From: Pyricularia pennisetigena
Lineage: Eukaryota > Ascomycota > Sordariomycetes > Magnaporthales > Pyriculariaceae
NCBI RefSeq assembly: GCF_004337985.1
Contig: NW_021940919.1
Span: forward strand, 1,957,874-2,021,873
Direction of reading: 5' to 3'
Length of the DNA: 64,000 nt
Under the pieces are notes generated by a model. The model was not told the origin of the DNA. It was given only the letters and a program-made list of their open reading frames with translations, and searched no databases. This document shows, one piece after another, positions 12,150-24,439 of the stretch. The translations under genes and the position numbers were made by a program. Every line of letters starts with the position of its first letter. The first letter of the stretch is position 1.

Positions 12150-13060
12150 TCGGAATGTTTTAAAGATGAAATTTGGTTATATATCCTAATTTATCGCATT
12201 TAAAACATTTACCATTTTTGGGATTTTTACGAGACTTTTTATATTGGGTCGCGTTAAAATCCATAAATCCGTTATATATTCCGTAGGAAATATTATATTG
12301 GCGAAGCTGTTTAAGGTATTGGTATTTATATCCCGTATCAATTTATCGCAAAACTGGTCCTTATACGCTGCGTTTTTCGCGTCGTTCTAGTTTTCGTTCG
12401 TAAAATTGGTTATCGATTTTTATTATTAATTTTACATATTCGGTTAAGGTATCGGGTCGCTTTTTTTAATACATTTGTTTTTAGTTTTCTTTGAAATCCC
12501 GCATAAAAACGTACTATTAGGGCCTCGGGGCCCCATAGTAATTTAACGGTAATTTGTCGAAATTTACTAGCATATTTGGATACCGATTTGGTTTAAATAA
12601 GGCGTACTGAATTACGTTTAACCGTACGTTCCTCGTTTGAATTACCGAATATTCCCTTAAAACATTTTTCGAAATTTTCGTAATCGTCGAAAATGCGGTT
12701 AGTTTTAATTTTACGGTTTTTTTCTTTATTATAATCCAAATAATTTCGTAAAATTGGTTGGAACCAGGTAAACGTCTCGCCTTTTAATAACGAAATTGCG
12801 TAAATAACTTTTTTTGCGTTATTATCAAAATTATCCGCGTTAAAGTGAAAATAGGCCCGGGTTCCCGTAAAGAATCCCTACAAAATACCTAAAATGCTAT
12901 TATAAAGTAATAGTAAAAAATATTTAATATAATTCCTATTGGTTCGATTAATTTATTCGGTTATTCGTTTTTGGAATTGTCGATTTTTTATTTGGAACGT
13001 CGCAACCATTTAACGTAAAGCGTTAACGTTGGCCGGAGCGTTAATAGTAAAAGGGGTTTA
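12150..13060 (-). pseudogene. gypsy-1 gag with damaged CCHC zinc knuckle
   Basis: The zinc knuckle at about 12170-12225 reads GKCFKCDKLGYIT: both first cysteines are present but the histidine is tyrosine (CAT/CAC to TAT, a RIP change). Upstream (12400-13060) is degraded capsid-like sequence with many glutamine-type stops. Start of gag is not resolved. Confidence 0.7.
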
Positions 13061-13144
13061 AGGGGTAATTTTATTGGAAAATATTATTTCGGCGATACTA
13101 TTCGATATATTTTAAAATAAAATATTAAATAGGAATAATTAAAA

Positions 13145-13532
13145 TGTTACCATTAAGGTATCGGGTAACCTATTTTTAGGGTAAAATATAATGGGTTAAA
13201 GCAATTGAACGTTTTAATTGTGTAACGGGGGTTTTTAATAATTGGGGTGAAATTATAATTGTTTTTAGATAAATATTAAAATTAATTAGAGTTTAATTGC
13301 TGCTAAGCAATCCTAAAACCGAATTTATTCACATAGTAATAAGCGTGCTTTATATAAATTATGTTCTAAGTGTAATCTTCCTAATTCTTTTAATCTATAA
13401 TTCCCAATCGAGGTTTTACAGATCACAAAAGATCGCTTTTTTGGTGGTTACGTGAGGTTACGTGATCTCTTTCCTTATGTAATCCCGTCACTGTCGGTCG
13501 GGTTCCGTGTGTCGTTAGGAGGGGTGTGACCC
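13145..13532 (-). repeat. gypsy-1 5' LTR, truncated by helicase element
   Basis: Starts TGTTAC at 13145 and matches the 3' LTR up to GGAGGGGTGTGACCC, where TAGTCTCAGGG of the helicase element begins at 13533. No tRNA-type primer site (TGG start) is visible directly inside the LTR at 13144 and below. Confidence 0.85.
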
Positions 13533-13668
13533 TAGTCTCAGGGCTTATCCCTGAAGCCCAAAGCTCCACAATTAATCCACCCCATTCGCTTCGCTCCACT
13601 TCGTGGCTTAATTGCGGTTTTGCAATATACTTGTGGGTCCATCCAAAAAACGCTTTAGTTCAGGTTTG

Positions 13669-13704
13669 AGGACAATCTGTCGATTTTCGCCGTTTGTAGC
13701 GGTA
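13669..13704 (+). repeat. subterminal motif of helicase element, end A
   Basis: AGGACAATCTGTCG followed by a CGCC..GGCG-type palindrome. The same ~36-bp motif recurs, inverted, near the other end of the element and near both ends of X. Confidence 0.8.
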
Positions 13705-13904
13705 TTTTTGGCCTTTTTGCGACCGATACTCCCTTATTATTCCACAACCACGCAAAATATCGAAAAAAAAACATCGTTAAAAATAGGAATTGGTAGGCCT
13801 TTTTTATAAATCCAAAATTTTTTGGACCCGGTACGCCAATTAAAAATTGGATATAACCCGCCTTTTATCCGTTTATGGCGGTATCCCCATTATTAACCCA
13901 AAAA

Positions 13905-14275
13905 TACCATCGACACCCATTTCGCATTTTAATGATAACGATTATAATCCGTTATATTTATATGTAAAAAATCGCAAAAGCGAAAGGAACTTTTATATAT
14001 AAATTTTAATCCAAATATCGCAAAATTATTTATTTTACAATCCGTATAAGGAAGATTTTATTTAATATACCATATATCCACCCATAAATACCATCGATAC
14101 CATTTCGGACTTTACCAACAATGATTATAATCCGTTAAAATTTATATAAAAAGAATTGCAAAAACGAAAAGAATTTTTATATATAAATTTTACTAAAAAT
14201 AACGTAAAACCATTAATTTTACAATCCGTATGGGGTATATATTATATAATACGTTATTTATCCACCCACTAAAAA
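13905..14275 (+). repeat. ~184-bp tandem duplication near end A
   Basis: Two units beginning TACCATCGA at 13905 and 14089 follow each other directly, differing mainly by transitions. The right element has the same duplication at about 58368-58738. Confidence 0.8.
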
Positions 14276-14299
14276 AACCATTATTTCCGCAAATCTTTA

Positions 14300-16960
14300 T
14301 ATATTCGTATTAAATTATATATATATAATATCCGGAAATACGTTTACATATATTTCGTTTTCCCACCAAATCGACGCAATTTTTCGCGGTCCCAATCCCG
14401 CACACGCGGCGGTAAATACCTCCTCCGACGTACATATTTTCCCGGAATTAGACGCCAAAATTAAAACTTTTAATAATTTAAACTTATAATATAAATTCGT
14501 TTTTTTAACTGTTATATGGTTTTTAAATTTCCATAAACCCCCCAATATTTTTGCACGAATCCCACATTATAACTAAATGCAATATATATACCGGGTTTTA
14601 TATAATATGAAAATATTATTTTACTGGTAAAAACCGGGTATGGGAAAAATATAATATTGCAAATTACCTCGGTTATTTGCAATAATACCATTATTATCCA
14701 AATAATCCTATTAAACAAATTAAGGTAAAAACAATGACGCAATATATAACGTTATTCCGCCGCGAACCCCAAATTAATCGATAAATCCATTTTAAACGTA
14801 AATATAAATATGCGGTTTTTATTACCAAAACTAATTTTATTTAATGTAACCTTTTTTGGAACCCGTAAACCGTTTGTAAATATACGTATATTTTTTTAAA
14901 TCCGGAATAAACCACCAATTACCGATTCTTTAAATTTTTTCGAAACCCTATATTCCACCAACGTATCGTTTTATTTATTATTAATAAATTTTACATAATT
15001 TTATAATGGAAGGATTTTAGGGAATCGTTTTTTATATTACCTTTAATCCGGGTAATTATACCAGCAACCGTATCTATATTCGGGTGCACCGCAATTTTTA
15101 TACTAAAAATCAAAACCTATATTTTCGACCAATTATATTATAAAAGGATAATGCGTTTCGTTAAAACGTTTTTCGACCGACCCGAAATTACGATTATAAC
15201 CCAGTATTTAGAACGCAAAACCCTAATTAACGATTACCGGCGCTTTTTATTCCTAATAGGGAACATTATACTATTATCCGCCACCCGTATTTTTAAAATT
15301 ATTATATATATAAACGTTGGAAACCGCATTATCCAAATACGCTAACTTTTAAAAAAAAACCTCGTATTTAGGAAATTTATTAAACGAAACGTAACCGATA
15401 TAATTATCCGGTATAATATATTTATATTTAAAATCGATAAAATTAAAATTTACGCAAAATTTTCCAAACCGGATTTTAAAGTTCGCATTATATTTTCCAT
15501 TTTATTTTTGGGTATGGTATAAATATATTTAATATAAAACGTATAATATAATACGGCGCGTTAATATTAAACGACCCCGCAAACATGTGGTAAAAATTTG
15601 GACGAACCGCACGCGGGCCCAACCGTAAAAAAACCGTATATTTTTTGCGTTTTACTGGTATTTCAAAATATAAAGGTTTATCGTTAAATATAAACCAATT
15701 AAACCAAAGCTATCAACCAAATTAACCAAATAACCCGTAATATTACGAAAAAGCGTTAAAAATTTATAAATTATCCATTTAAATTTTTTAACGTATTTAT
15801 AAACGCGGTTATTCCCCATTAACCTTTTACGTATCGCTAAATTTGATTTAAACTATAATAACCGAGTAAAAGCGTCGGAGTTATTAAAAACCGGTTTTTT
15901 GGGTATATCTAAACCATTCGTTCCGCTTTATTGGACGTAATAGGAAATAATAAATAAACACAAATTAAAAAAAGGCGCCAAATATATAAATTTTCGCCAA
16001 GGTTAAATATTTTCGACGAATTATATTGAATTTTATATAGGAAACGAATCCATTTTTTACAATAAACCAATTTAAAAACTGTTGCAACGCCTGCGTATAC
16101 TAAATTAAAACTTTACCCGCATTATTTTTTAAAAAACGCTAATTAAAATACCCTGGAAAAATTCCAAAAAAGGTTATATGTTTAAACAGCTGGATATATG
16201 GGGTATTTATTTTGCAATAACCATCCTTTTCCCAAACCCGCGGCGGTTACGCGATTTATTATCCCAGCTAATATTACCCAAATTAATAATTTTTAATATC
16301 GTTCAAAAACTCCTTTATTTTTATAACCGCGAATGGACGAAAAGCGATTAGCTGGAAAATGTACCAAATTTACAATTAATTAAATGGTTTAACCAATATA
16401 GCGATTATTTCGTTATTTAATTCCTAATAATATACGAAAATGGGAACGAAATTACGCCTTTTATTTGCATAAACAATAAATAAAAAGGCGGCGGAATTAA
16501 AGCACGGTAGCATTTTAGAAACGGTGGATATGATTAACAATTGTTCGGGAAAACAAACTAATAAACGCCGATAAACAAATTAAACGGTATTATAATTATA
16601 GGTTAAAATATTGGTTAACGTTAACGGTTGCAAAAATATTTAATATAGGAACGTTTATAAATTTATAACCCAAAAATTAAAACGCAATTAAAATTAAGTC
16701 CTAATTAAATTAAGTAGCGTACCCTGGATTATAAAAGGGTTAAACGATGAAAAAAACGACGCCGAATTGAATTAACCAGGGGGGAGGATTAAACAATGCA
16801 AAATATATAATTGTTAAATACTAAGATCCCCAATTAACGTATTAAATAAATCGACCAAATCCTGGATAATAACAATTATTACGTAAATTAAAAACCTGGA
16901 TTATATATAAGTTGGTACGGCGTAACGGCGCCCCGATTAAAAATAAAAGGGTTCAATATT
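14300..16960 (+). pseudogene. RecQ-like helicase, left copy (RIP-mutated)
   Basis: Counterpart of the RecQ-like gene at 55700-58330. The Walker A motif LLVKTGYGKN lies at 14621-14649. Motif III reads FGCTAIF near 15080-15100 and is preceded by degraded motif II. Motifs V and VI follow at about 15480-15640 with the same residues as the right copy but more stops. The C-terminal part continues to about 16960, where palindromic TTGTAAC motifs start. Stops are TAA/TAG of the glutamine or tryptophan type. Confidence 0.8.
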
Positions 16961-17159
16961 GCGAATTGTAACAATTATTACGGTTAAATTCCGGAAACTT
17001 TGGCGTTTCCATTTAAATTTTATTTTATTAGCAAAAAACCCTATACGTAAACCTAATTATAAATAAGTTTTTTTTATTTTTATTAGCTTTTTTTTTACAA
17101 TAAAAACCTTTTTCCCGGCCGCCAGAATATTTTTATAACGATTAATAAAAATTGTGACG

Positions 17160-17488
17160 ATTAAACCAGCGTTTAATTTTTAACCAATAAACGTAATAAT
17201 TGTTACAATCGTAAAATTGTTTTAACAAATACTGTAAATATATTCGTTAGGAAATTTAATTAAAGCATTTTTAATTGGATAAAATTGTTTATATTTTACC
17301 CACCCAAATAGGTATTCACCCAGTCGTAACGAGGGTAAATTATAATTAACGCCCCTATATTGCAAAAAGACCCCCCACCCGGTTAAATCCGGGGCAAATT
17401 AATTAATTTCATTGTAATAATAATTACAGTAATTGTTTTAATTCGCCAAAAACCGTAATAATTATTACAATTACGTTTTTTTATTACT
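17160..17488 (+). other. intergenic block with repeated TTGTAAC-type palindromes
   Basis: No coding frame fits here. The block holds several imperfect copies of TTGTAACAATTGTTACAA, for example GTAATAATTGTTACAA near 17200 and GTAATAATTATTACAA near 17455. It lies directly upstream of the second gene of the element, so it may be its promoter. Confidence 0.55.
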
Positions 17489-18720
17489 ATAATTCCCGAA
17501 AAACGCTAAAAAGGTAAAATTTTCGCCCAAACCACCACCAAGTTTACGTTAAAATATATACCCAATAATGTTAAATTATTTGCTAATTTAATAGTTATAT
17601 TATAAAAAAAAGCGCGGATAAAAAAAATAAACCAGTATTTTAAAGATTTGGAAAATTAGGACGCGGATACTGCAATCGTTTTGGAATTAAATTTTACTCG
17701 GTTGGACCGTTTTATATTACAAAATTATATGGATATAACCGGAATTCTTTTAAATTTTTTTTTATCCCTAATAGTAATAATAACAATTAAAATAATACCG
17801 ATATAAATTCCGGCGATAATAAATTTGCCCCCGCCCCCGTCGACAAAAATGGAAATAATACCGATATGGACGCCGGCGATAACGAATTTACCCCCGCCCC
17901 CGTCGATTATAATAACGACGATATTTATATAAACGAAAACGACAACCAATTTACCCCCGCGTTCGCCAATAAAAGCGATAATAATATTAATATGGACGGT
18001 AATTATAACGAACCTGCCACGGATTTGGATAACCGCCAATTGCAAATTTGTTTAATATTTTTTAAACCATTTGCCAACGTATTATCCCCGCTACCAAAAA
18101 ACCTTCAAAACCGGCCCTTTGTATCATAACCGGAAATTATTATTTACCCGGTACCCGCGCCATTAAATAGGCCGCCCGTACCCTGTATATATAAAACCAC
18201 CACCGTTCGGTTAATTAAAACCAATTTCATTTCGGTATCGCGGACGCAACCCAAATTTAATTTAACGCCGAATAATGGATTAATAAATTTCGTATAACCC
18301 GAATATTATTTCCTATTATATAAAAACACGGATTTCCTGGATCGTTTACCCGTCCCGTTATAAAAAAACTTTTAATTGGGCAAAAACTAATCCGTATTGG
18401 CGATAATTATTATAATTTGGCGTAAAATAGGGAATACAAATATGATTAAAATAGTTTGTATTATATTTTATTTGGGTTATATTAATTGTTTTAAAATTAA
18501 TAATAATACTAACCCGCCCGCCTGGTTCGGTCGCGAGAATAATATTTTCCGTAATACGAACGAAACCCCAATCGCCCAAACCTTTAAACGTTTTTAATCC
18601 GCTGTTGGCGTCGCTGCAGAAAAAACACGCGTTAATAACCAGATTTTAATCTACCATTTTGATAATGATTCGTCGAATATAAGCGAGGTAATAGTCGTAT
18701 TTGGTTACAAAGCGACAAAT
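17489..18720 (+). pseudogene. unidentified Asn/Asp/Pro-rich protein, left copy (start codon lost)
   Basis: Aligned with 53950-55131 on the other arm. The start codon is ATA here and ATG there, a RIP-type G to A change. The middle part (about 17790-18050) encodes a low-complexity acidic segment with repeated pieces such as GDNEFTPAPVDYNNDD. I do not recognise a family. The later part contains a conserved stretch ending near 18600 and then palindrome-rich sequence from about 18735. Confidence 0.6.
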
Positions 18721-18959
18721 GTTTTGGTATAACATATTAATATAATAGGTTAATATTTCCTTTTATTGGATTGCGACAATTATTATAATTTTTGCACTAA
18801 TATATTTTGCTATTTACTATATTATAATAATTATTACAATTTTCTGCGGTAATACCAAGTAATTATTGTTATAATATAATAGTTGTTACAATTTGGTTTT
18901 TACCCTTTTATATATATTGTAATAACGGGTACGATTTTAATTATTGGTTAGTTTATTTT

Positions 18960-20220
18960 CAATCGCCGACGTATTCGGGTTTTTAGTTTATTTTAAAGCA
19001 AATAACCCCGGTAAATAAATTACAGGTAATAAAATACCCGTTTGGTAAAAAACTTTTGTTTCCGTACCGGATATATTTAACGATAGGGGTATTAAATTTA
19101 TTTTCGATAATTTGGCAAATCGGCGTCGTTTACCTTTTATCCCCCTTTTTATCCCTTTATGCGATATTAATTTCCCCGGGCTGAAAATATTTGTAAATAA
19201 ATTTAAACCGGTTATAATTCCCATAATTTGCGCCACGATATTAATTTACCTGCGGATAATAATTACCGGATTTGATTTTAAAAACGGCGATTTAAGGTTT
19301 AAAACCGTTAACCCGGGATTATATATATATAACGGTTATTATATCGACGATTCGTTTAAAATTTGCTACTATTTTTTTTATTTTATTTTTCGCCGGTAGG
19401 GAAAAATCGTTATTGGAAATAAGGAAAATTTCAGCGATTTTGGTGGAAATTACTTCAACCTTTTTAAATTTAATATCGCATAATTTTCCATTTTATTTCC
19501 TGTCGCCGATTATACAATTATCGCCGATAACGTTATCGCCCTAAATGATTTATATTTAATGCAATTTTAGCATCGTTTAATTACCCGTTCGCGAGCCGAT
19601 TAAATTATCGACGTCGCGAATTGGTTTAGTTTTAACCGCGCCTATCACAATAGGACGATAATAATATTCGTTGTCGATATTTGGTCCCGTTTTGAATTTA
19701 TTAAAATCAGACGGTTAAAAAAGAAAAAAAGCGTGCAAATTAAATTTAAATGCACCCATTGGATTTATTAATGTTTAAAAATATTTTTAATAATTTGTAC
19801 GACGAAGGGCGGTTCCATCGTCCCATTTTTATTAAACTTGAGATAAAAATTACCGAATTTTATCCCAAATTTTTTAGCGACGACCAATGAAACGATTTTT
19901 TCAATTTTATACAAACCCAATTTATTATCGCCGATCGATTTGCTGATATGGACCGCGTAAAAAGGGAAATTTTCAAGGACGCCCGCGAAAGAATTTTAAC
20001 GGTTTTTTTAGCATATTGTGCGCAATTTTCCATTATAACTAAGGGTTATCCCTGGATTGGTTATTTTTTTAATTCGGACGCGATTTAGGTTTCTATAAAA
20101 AACTTGCTCCTTTTTTAAAACATTTTGCCTGTCGACGGTCTAAATACCGACAAGCAAATCGGTTTTAAATACAAAAAAATTAAAGGTAAATATCTTTGGT
20201 TTAATTGGGATATACTTAAT
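18960..20220 (+). pseudogene. unidentified protein, left copy, split by copia-2
   Basis: One frame runs from about 18960 with few stops (for example the open piece 19112-19399) and contains conserved segments such as VADYTIIADNVIALNDLY and FVVDIWSRFEFIKI, then ADRFADMDRVKREIFKDA. It continues across the copia-2 insertion at 27948 for about 60 bases. Right-arm counterpart is 52440-53760. A one-base difference in an A run near 19715 shifts the frame relative to the right arm. No family was recognised. It may be the N-terminal part of the SNF2-like protein, since it leads into that gene across a palindrome-bearing block. Confidence 0.6.
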
Positions 20221-20776
20221 TGTTCACAATATGGGCTGCTAACAGGGGCTTAGGTATTAGCTTAGGTGCGGCGTGGTGCTAGTTGCGGTGTAAAAGCCTG
20301 TAATTACAGGGTTTGTATACACTAAATTCACTAATTTTGGGATTAATAGATTTGATTCATTGGTGGGGGAGACTTTGTTTTATCTCCCTTATATATTTTC
20401 CGACATCGAAATGGGGGTCCGCACCCCGCAAAGGGTTCCGGTGCCGTACACGATTTTCCGAAAAGTTATTTTATATGCGTTGTTGAAAAAACACTTTTAT
20501 CTTTATATAAACCATTTTTGGGTTCGCACTAATTTGCTAATTTGGTGAGAATTTTAACCCGGTATAGGGTAGTTAATTCGTAAATGTGGGGTGGGTATTA
20601 AACCCGGTATAGGGTGAAACCCTTTTCGCTAACATTTTAAATCGCAATTCCTGCAATATATAAAATATAATAAAAGATCCGATAGCCCCAACAACCCCAT
20701 TTCGGCATTGATAATTGTGGTTTATATATAGATAAAAATGGACCTATTATACATTAATTAAGGTATATAATTAAAA
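20221..20776 (-). repeat. copia-2 3' LTR
   Basis: Begins TGTTCACAATATGGG on the plus strand; inner end at TATAATTAAAA. Matches 27384-27942 throughout. Next to it a polypurine tract, AAAGGGGG on the element strand, lies at 20777-20784. Confidence 0.93.
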
Positions 20777-20784
20777 CCCCCTTT
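20777..20784 (-). other. copia-2 polypurine tract
   Basis: AAAGGGGG on the element strand, directly inside the 3' LTR; expected priming site for second-strand DNA. Confidence 0.75.
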
Positions 20785-20989
20785 ATTCTGCTACTATTTA
20801 TATAAAATCGCAAAAAGAAATATATAAAATAAAACCCCAAAAAAAAAGAAATCCCTTTTATATCCCAACCCGATTCGAACTCCCGATATAAACCCCCTAA
20901 ATAATAAAGCTTTTTGTACCGATCTGTAAACCCCGAAATAAACGAACCCCCGAATTGGAAAAAACCCCCAAAATTGTAATAACCCCCGA

Positions 20990-23900
20990 ATTCGAACCCC
21001 CGATTTATATAATATTAATTTACGGAATTAATAATTAAATCAAATAGCTCATCTGGCTGTTCGTTGGTAATAGTCCGAATTAGGCATATTATATAGGGTA
21101 TTTCGAATGCGTAAGTCGCCTAAAATACGAGCTTTTTCAATTTTAATTTAATTTTTGGTATAAAGTCGGTATAAATTGCTTATTAATTAACCTGTATAGG
21201 GTAAATTCGGGTAATACGGCCGGTATTGGGCTAACAAAAATCCAATATTTGCAAACAAAGGAAATATACTGGGTAATTAGTTAACGAATTAATTAAATGC
21301 CCCAAAATTTAATAGGTAAGAACTAAATTTTTACGGGTTTAAACCTTATAAACTTTAAAAAAACCTTATAAATTGGAAACGTTAGGGGTTTTATTAGGTT
21401 ATTCGCGGGCATTTGTTTGGATTCCAGGTACTTTAAAGTTATTAACTCTTTTATAATTAATTCCCGTACGTAATAAAATTTTAATAACGTATATTTAGTA
21501 CGTTAGTGGTGCGTAAAGTTATGTACGTTAATTATAAAACCTATATTATCTCCAAATATTGCAATAGGGCTTTTATAGGTAGTCCAATTTTTATAAATAA
21601 GCTTTTAAACCATTGTGCTTCACGCAGGGTTTCCGTTAAGGTATTGGTTTCGGTTTTTGGAATGTTTAAAGCTATAGTATTAGCTTTTTTGCATTTTTAC
21701 GTTATAAGGCCCCCAAATAGGTTATATCAATATCCGTAAATGGATTTTGAATCTTCCTTAGCCACGGCAAAATCGCTATTACTAAAACCCAGTAATTTTA
21801 AACCTTTAAAACCCCCTATTAATAAATTGGGTGGTGATTCGGCTTTAAATATTTTATTTCCGTAATAAAGAAATAAGGATTTAATACCCGTTAAATAACG
21901 TAATAGGTTTTTAGCTGCCGTTAAATGGATTTTAGTGGCTTTCATTAAAAAACGTAAAAGCCATTAAACCGCAAAACCGATATCCGGGCGCGTTAATAGC
22001 ATTAAATATATATAAGTGCCGATAATACGCTGTAATAATTCAATTTCCAGCGCATTTACGGGTTTAACCCGCTATATTTTAGCATACCCGGTTGTAAAGG
22101 AATAAATATAGGTTTGCAATTAATTAATCCGAACGTTGTTGATATTTCCTTTATATATTAATTTTAATCAAGCCAAAATAGGCGTTTAAGTTTACCCTTT
22201 ATAAACTAAACGCTTAAAATATAGGTTGCAGGGCCTTTGTTTTCCAACGCGTATACCTTATTAAAACGGGCTTTTAAATCCTAAATATATTGCAATTTAG
22301 GACCTATTAGCAGGCAATCGTTTACGAAAGTAACGATAAAATGTTTGGATTTAACGTTATAAAAAACAGCGGGATTAGAGATTAACGGTTTAAAACCTTC
22401 TTTAAAAAATAGGGTTTTAACTTTTTTTACCATTTTTTTGGACCCTGTTTCAAACTATATAACGCTTTTTCCAACTATATAATTTGCAATTTTTTCGGGT
22501 TATAACCTATTTGCACTAAAGTTTTAGCGGTGATAGGGTTACAACTTTTTGCCCATTCGTTAAAACCGTATGGAATTTGCAAATATATATTTACGTCGGT
22601 AAGGTCATTATTTAAAAACGTACCGATAAAATCGATTTATTTCATTTCCCAATTTTGTGTATTAGCTATAGCTAGTAATATATGCCAGGTAGGTGGTATT
22701 ATAATGCTAGTAAGAATTTCGATATAAATTAGGCCTTCGACCTGTAAAAAACCTTTAATAATTAACCTAATTTTATATTTTATAGGTTTATTATTTTCAT
22801 CCTTTTTTAACTTAAATACCGGCCGGGTAAAAACGAGTTTACGGCCTATAGGCATTTTAATTTTTGGGATAAAACGGAAGGTTTTTGCAGTAACGATTTG
22901 GTCAAATTCAAACGCTAAAACATCTACCCATGTAGCATTTCCAAGGTGATTTAAAACCTGTTAATAATTATTTGGTTGACCATTTTTAGTGGGTTTTTTT
23001 CTTTATTTTCTTGTTGGTTTAAAAATAAAAATAATGCACGTAATTTATATTTACTAAATTCGGGTTTTCGAATTGCGAATTTAACTCCATATTTTGTATT
23101 TTAGGTGCTAAAAACACCGGAACTTCCGTTGTTTTAGGTATTGGACTAAGTACCGTTACCGTTATAGGTTTTGGGGGGCGAACGGTAGGTTGTACAGGCC
23201 TGGCGGGTACTGTATTTTCAAGGTTTAAACACCCTGTAACGGGTGGTAATTACCCTGTAACGGGTGGTAATTACCCTGTAACGGGTGGTAATTACCCTGT
23301 AACGGGTGGTAAATACCCTATATTTTCAGGGTTTTTTAAGGGATAATTATCCGTTGGAACGCTGTTAATTTCATTTTTAAATTCAGAATTAAAATTCCCC
23401 TTTAAATTTATATTTTCCCCCTTTAAAATTTGTAAAGTTTCCCCTGGAATAACCATATTTTTAACGGTTATACCCTTTATAGTTCCTACGGTAAAGGTTC
23501 TATATACGGCCTGTTTAACGGGTACGTAAACCAACGTTGTAAAATTTAATAAATGGGTGAAAAGTTTCACCGTTTCGGTGCGGGAACCAATTTATTAAAT
23601 TTTTGGCGTTTTTCCAGCGGTATAGTAACCTGGTATATAATATTAATAACCCGAAATTGCCCTAAACTGGGTTTATATGGTAACCCAGGTTGGAATTCGG
23701 AATAAAATTCCTCGTAAAATGTTAAATCCCTATTAATTACCGTTATACGGTTAATTAAATTAATTACGGCAGGTAATAAGTAATATTATAAATATAATCG
23801 TAAACCCGCCGTTATAATGGTAAGCCGAAACCTATCTAAAATAACCCTAACGGACTGTTCCGTTAATCCGTTTTGGCCGGGGTTATAGGGACTCGAAATA

Positions 23901-24420
23901 CTAAGATTAACACCTTTATTTTTAAACCAATTTTAAAGGTTTGTATTAACTTCGTACCCCCGATCGAAATAAAAATTTAAAGGGTAACGCCCGTACGTAG
24001 TTTTTAAAACCTTAAAAAAGTTTTCAATAGCCATTATAACCGTAGGTCCGGTTTTATTTTTTAATAGGATAGACCACCAAGAACGTGATTTTCGGTCCAC
24101 TAATAACAAAAATACGGGTTTTTTGTTATAAAAATTAGGTTTAAAAATCAGTATATTACCTTTTATAAAATCGAAAATATTAAGGGGTGTAGGGAGTGCG
24201 AACTTATTTGTACGCCTAATAAAAATGGCTTTAATATAAGCAATACAGGTAATTGTCCTAATTTTGTCGAAATTAGGTAAACTTTTTATAATTTTAACGG
24301 TTTTTTTAGTAATAATAACCTTATATACCCCAAAAGTTTGTGCCATAATAGGGTTTTTGGGCCTGGATTTCGTTACAATTACCTGTAATTCCGTTTCCTT
24401 CAGGGGTTAACCAACCGTCC
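20990..24420 (-). pseudogene. copia-2 pol (integrase, RT, RNase H)
   Basis: Recognisable in order on the minus strand: integrase (23933-24346 and on; PVFLLLVDRKSRSWWSI with the first core aspartate), a proline- and threonine-bearing linker holding a 21-bp minisatellite, RT (22637-22855; KYKIRLIIKGFLQVEG and TWHILLAIAN), and RT-RNase H connection (21727-21945; AAKNLLRYLTGIKSLFL, with GFSNSDFA where GYSDSDWA is usual). Glutamine- and tryptophan-type stops are frequent. The RT catalytic motif is in degraded sequence between 22000 and 22500. Confidence 0.85.
23231..23314 (-). repeat. 21-bp minisatellite in copia-2 pol, four units
   Basis: Four copies of ACCCTGTAACGGGTGGTAAT plus one base, starting at 23231, 23252, 23273 and 23294. 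The unit length is seven codons, so the frame is kept; the peptide unit contains LPPVTG. It lies between integrase and RT, where copia elements tolerate variable sequence. Confidence 0.9.
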
Positions 24421-24439
24421 GTAATTTGATCTAGGTCTA

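Larger units (their letters stand above)
6375..13532 (-). mobile_element. gypsy-1: Ty3/gypsy chromovirus, 5' LTR truncated
   Basis: Direct LTRs start TGTTAC at 6375 and 13145. Between them, on the minus strand, are gag with a zinc knuckle, reverse transcriptase with YLDD, RNase H, integrase and a chromodomain, the order of a chromovirus. The high-coordinate (5') LTR is cut at 13532 by the helicase element. Stops and transitions are frequent, so the copy is dead. It was inserted into a copia-2 fragment; the second target duplication is not in the window next to it. Confidence 0.9.

Noticed and set aside
18358..18579. Minus-strand frame also conserved in the other arm (54103-54324)
   Set aside because: It lies opposite to the direction of all other coding blocks and both arms are copies of each other, so conservation is not independent.
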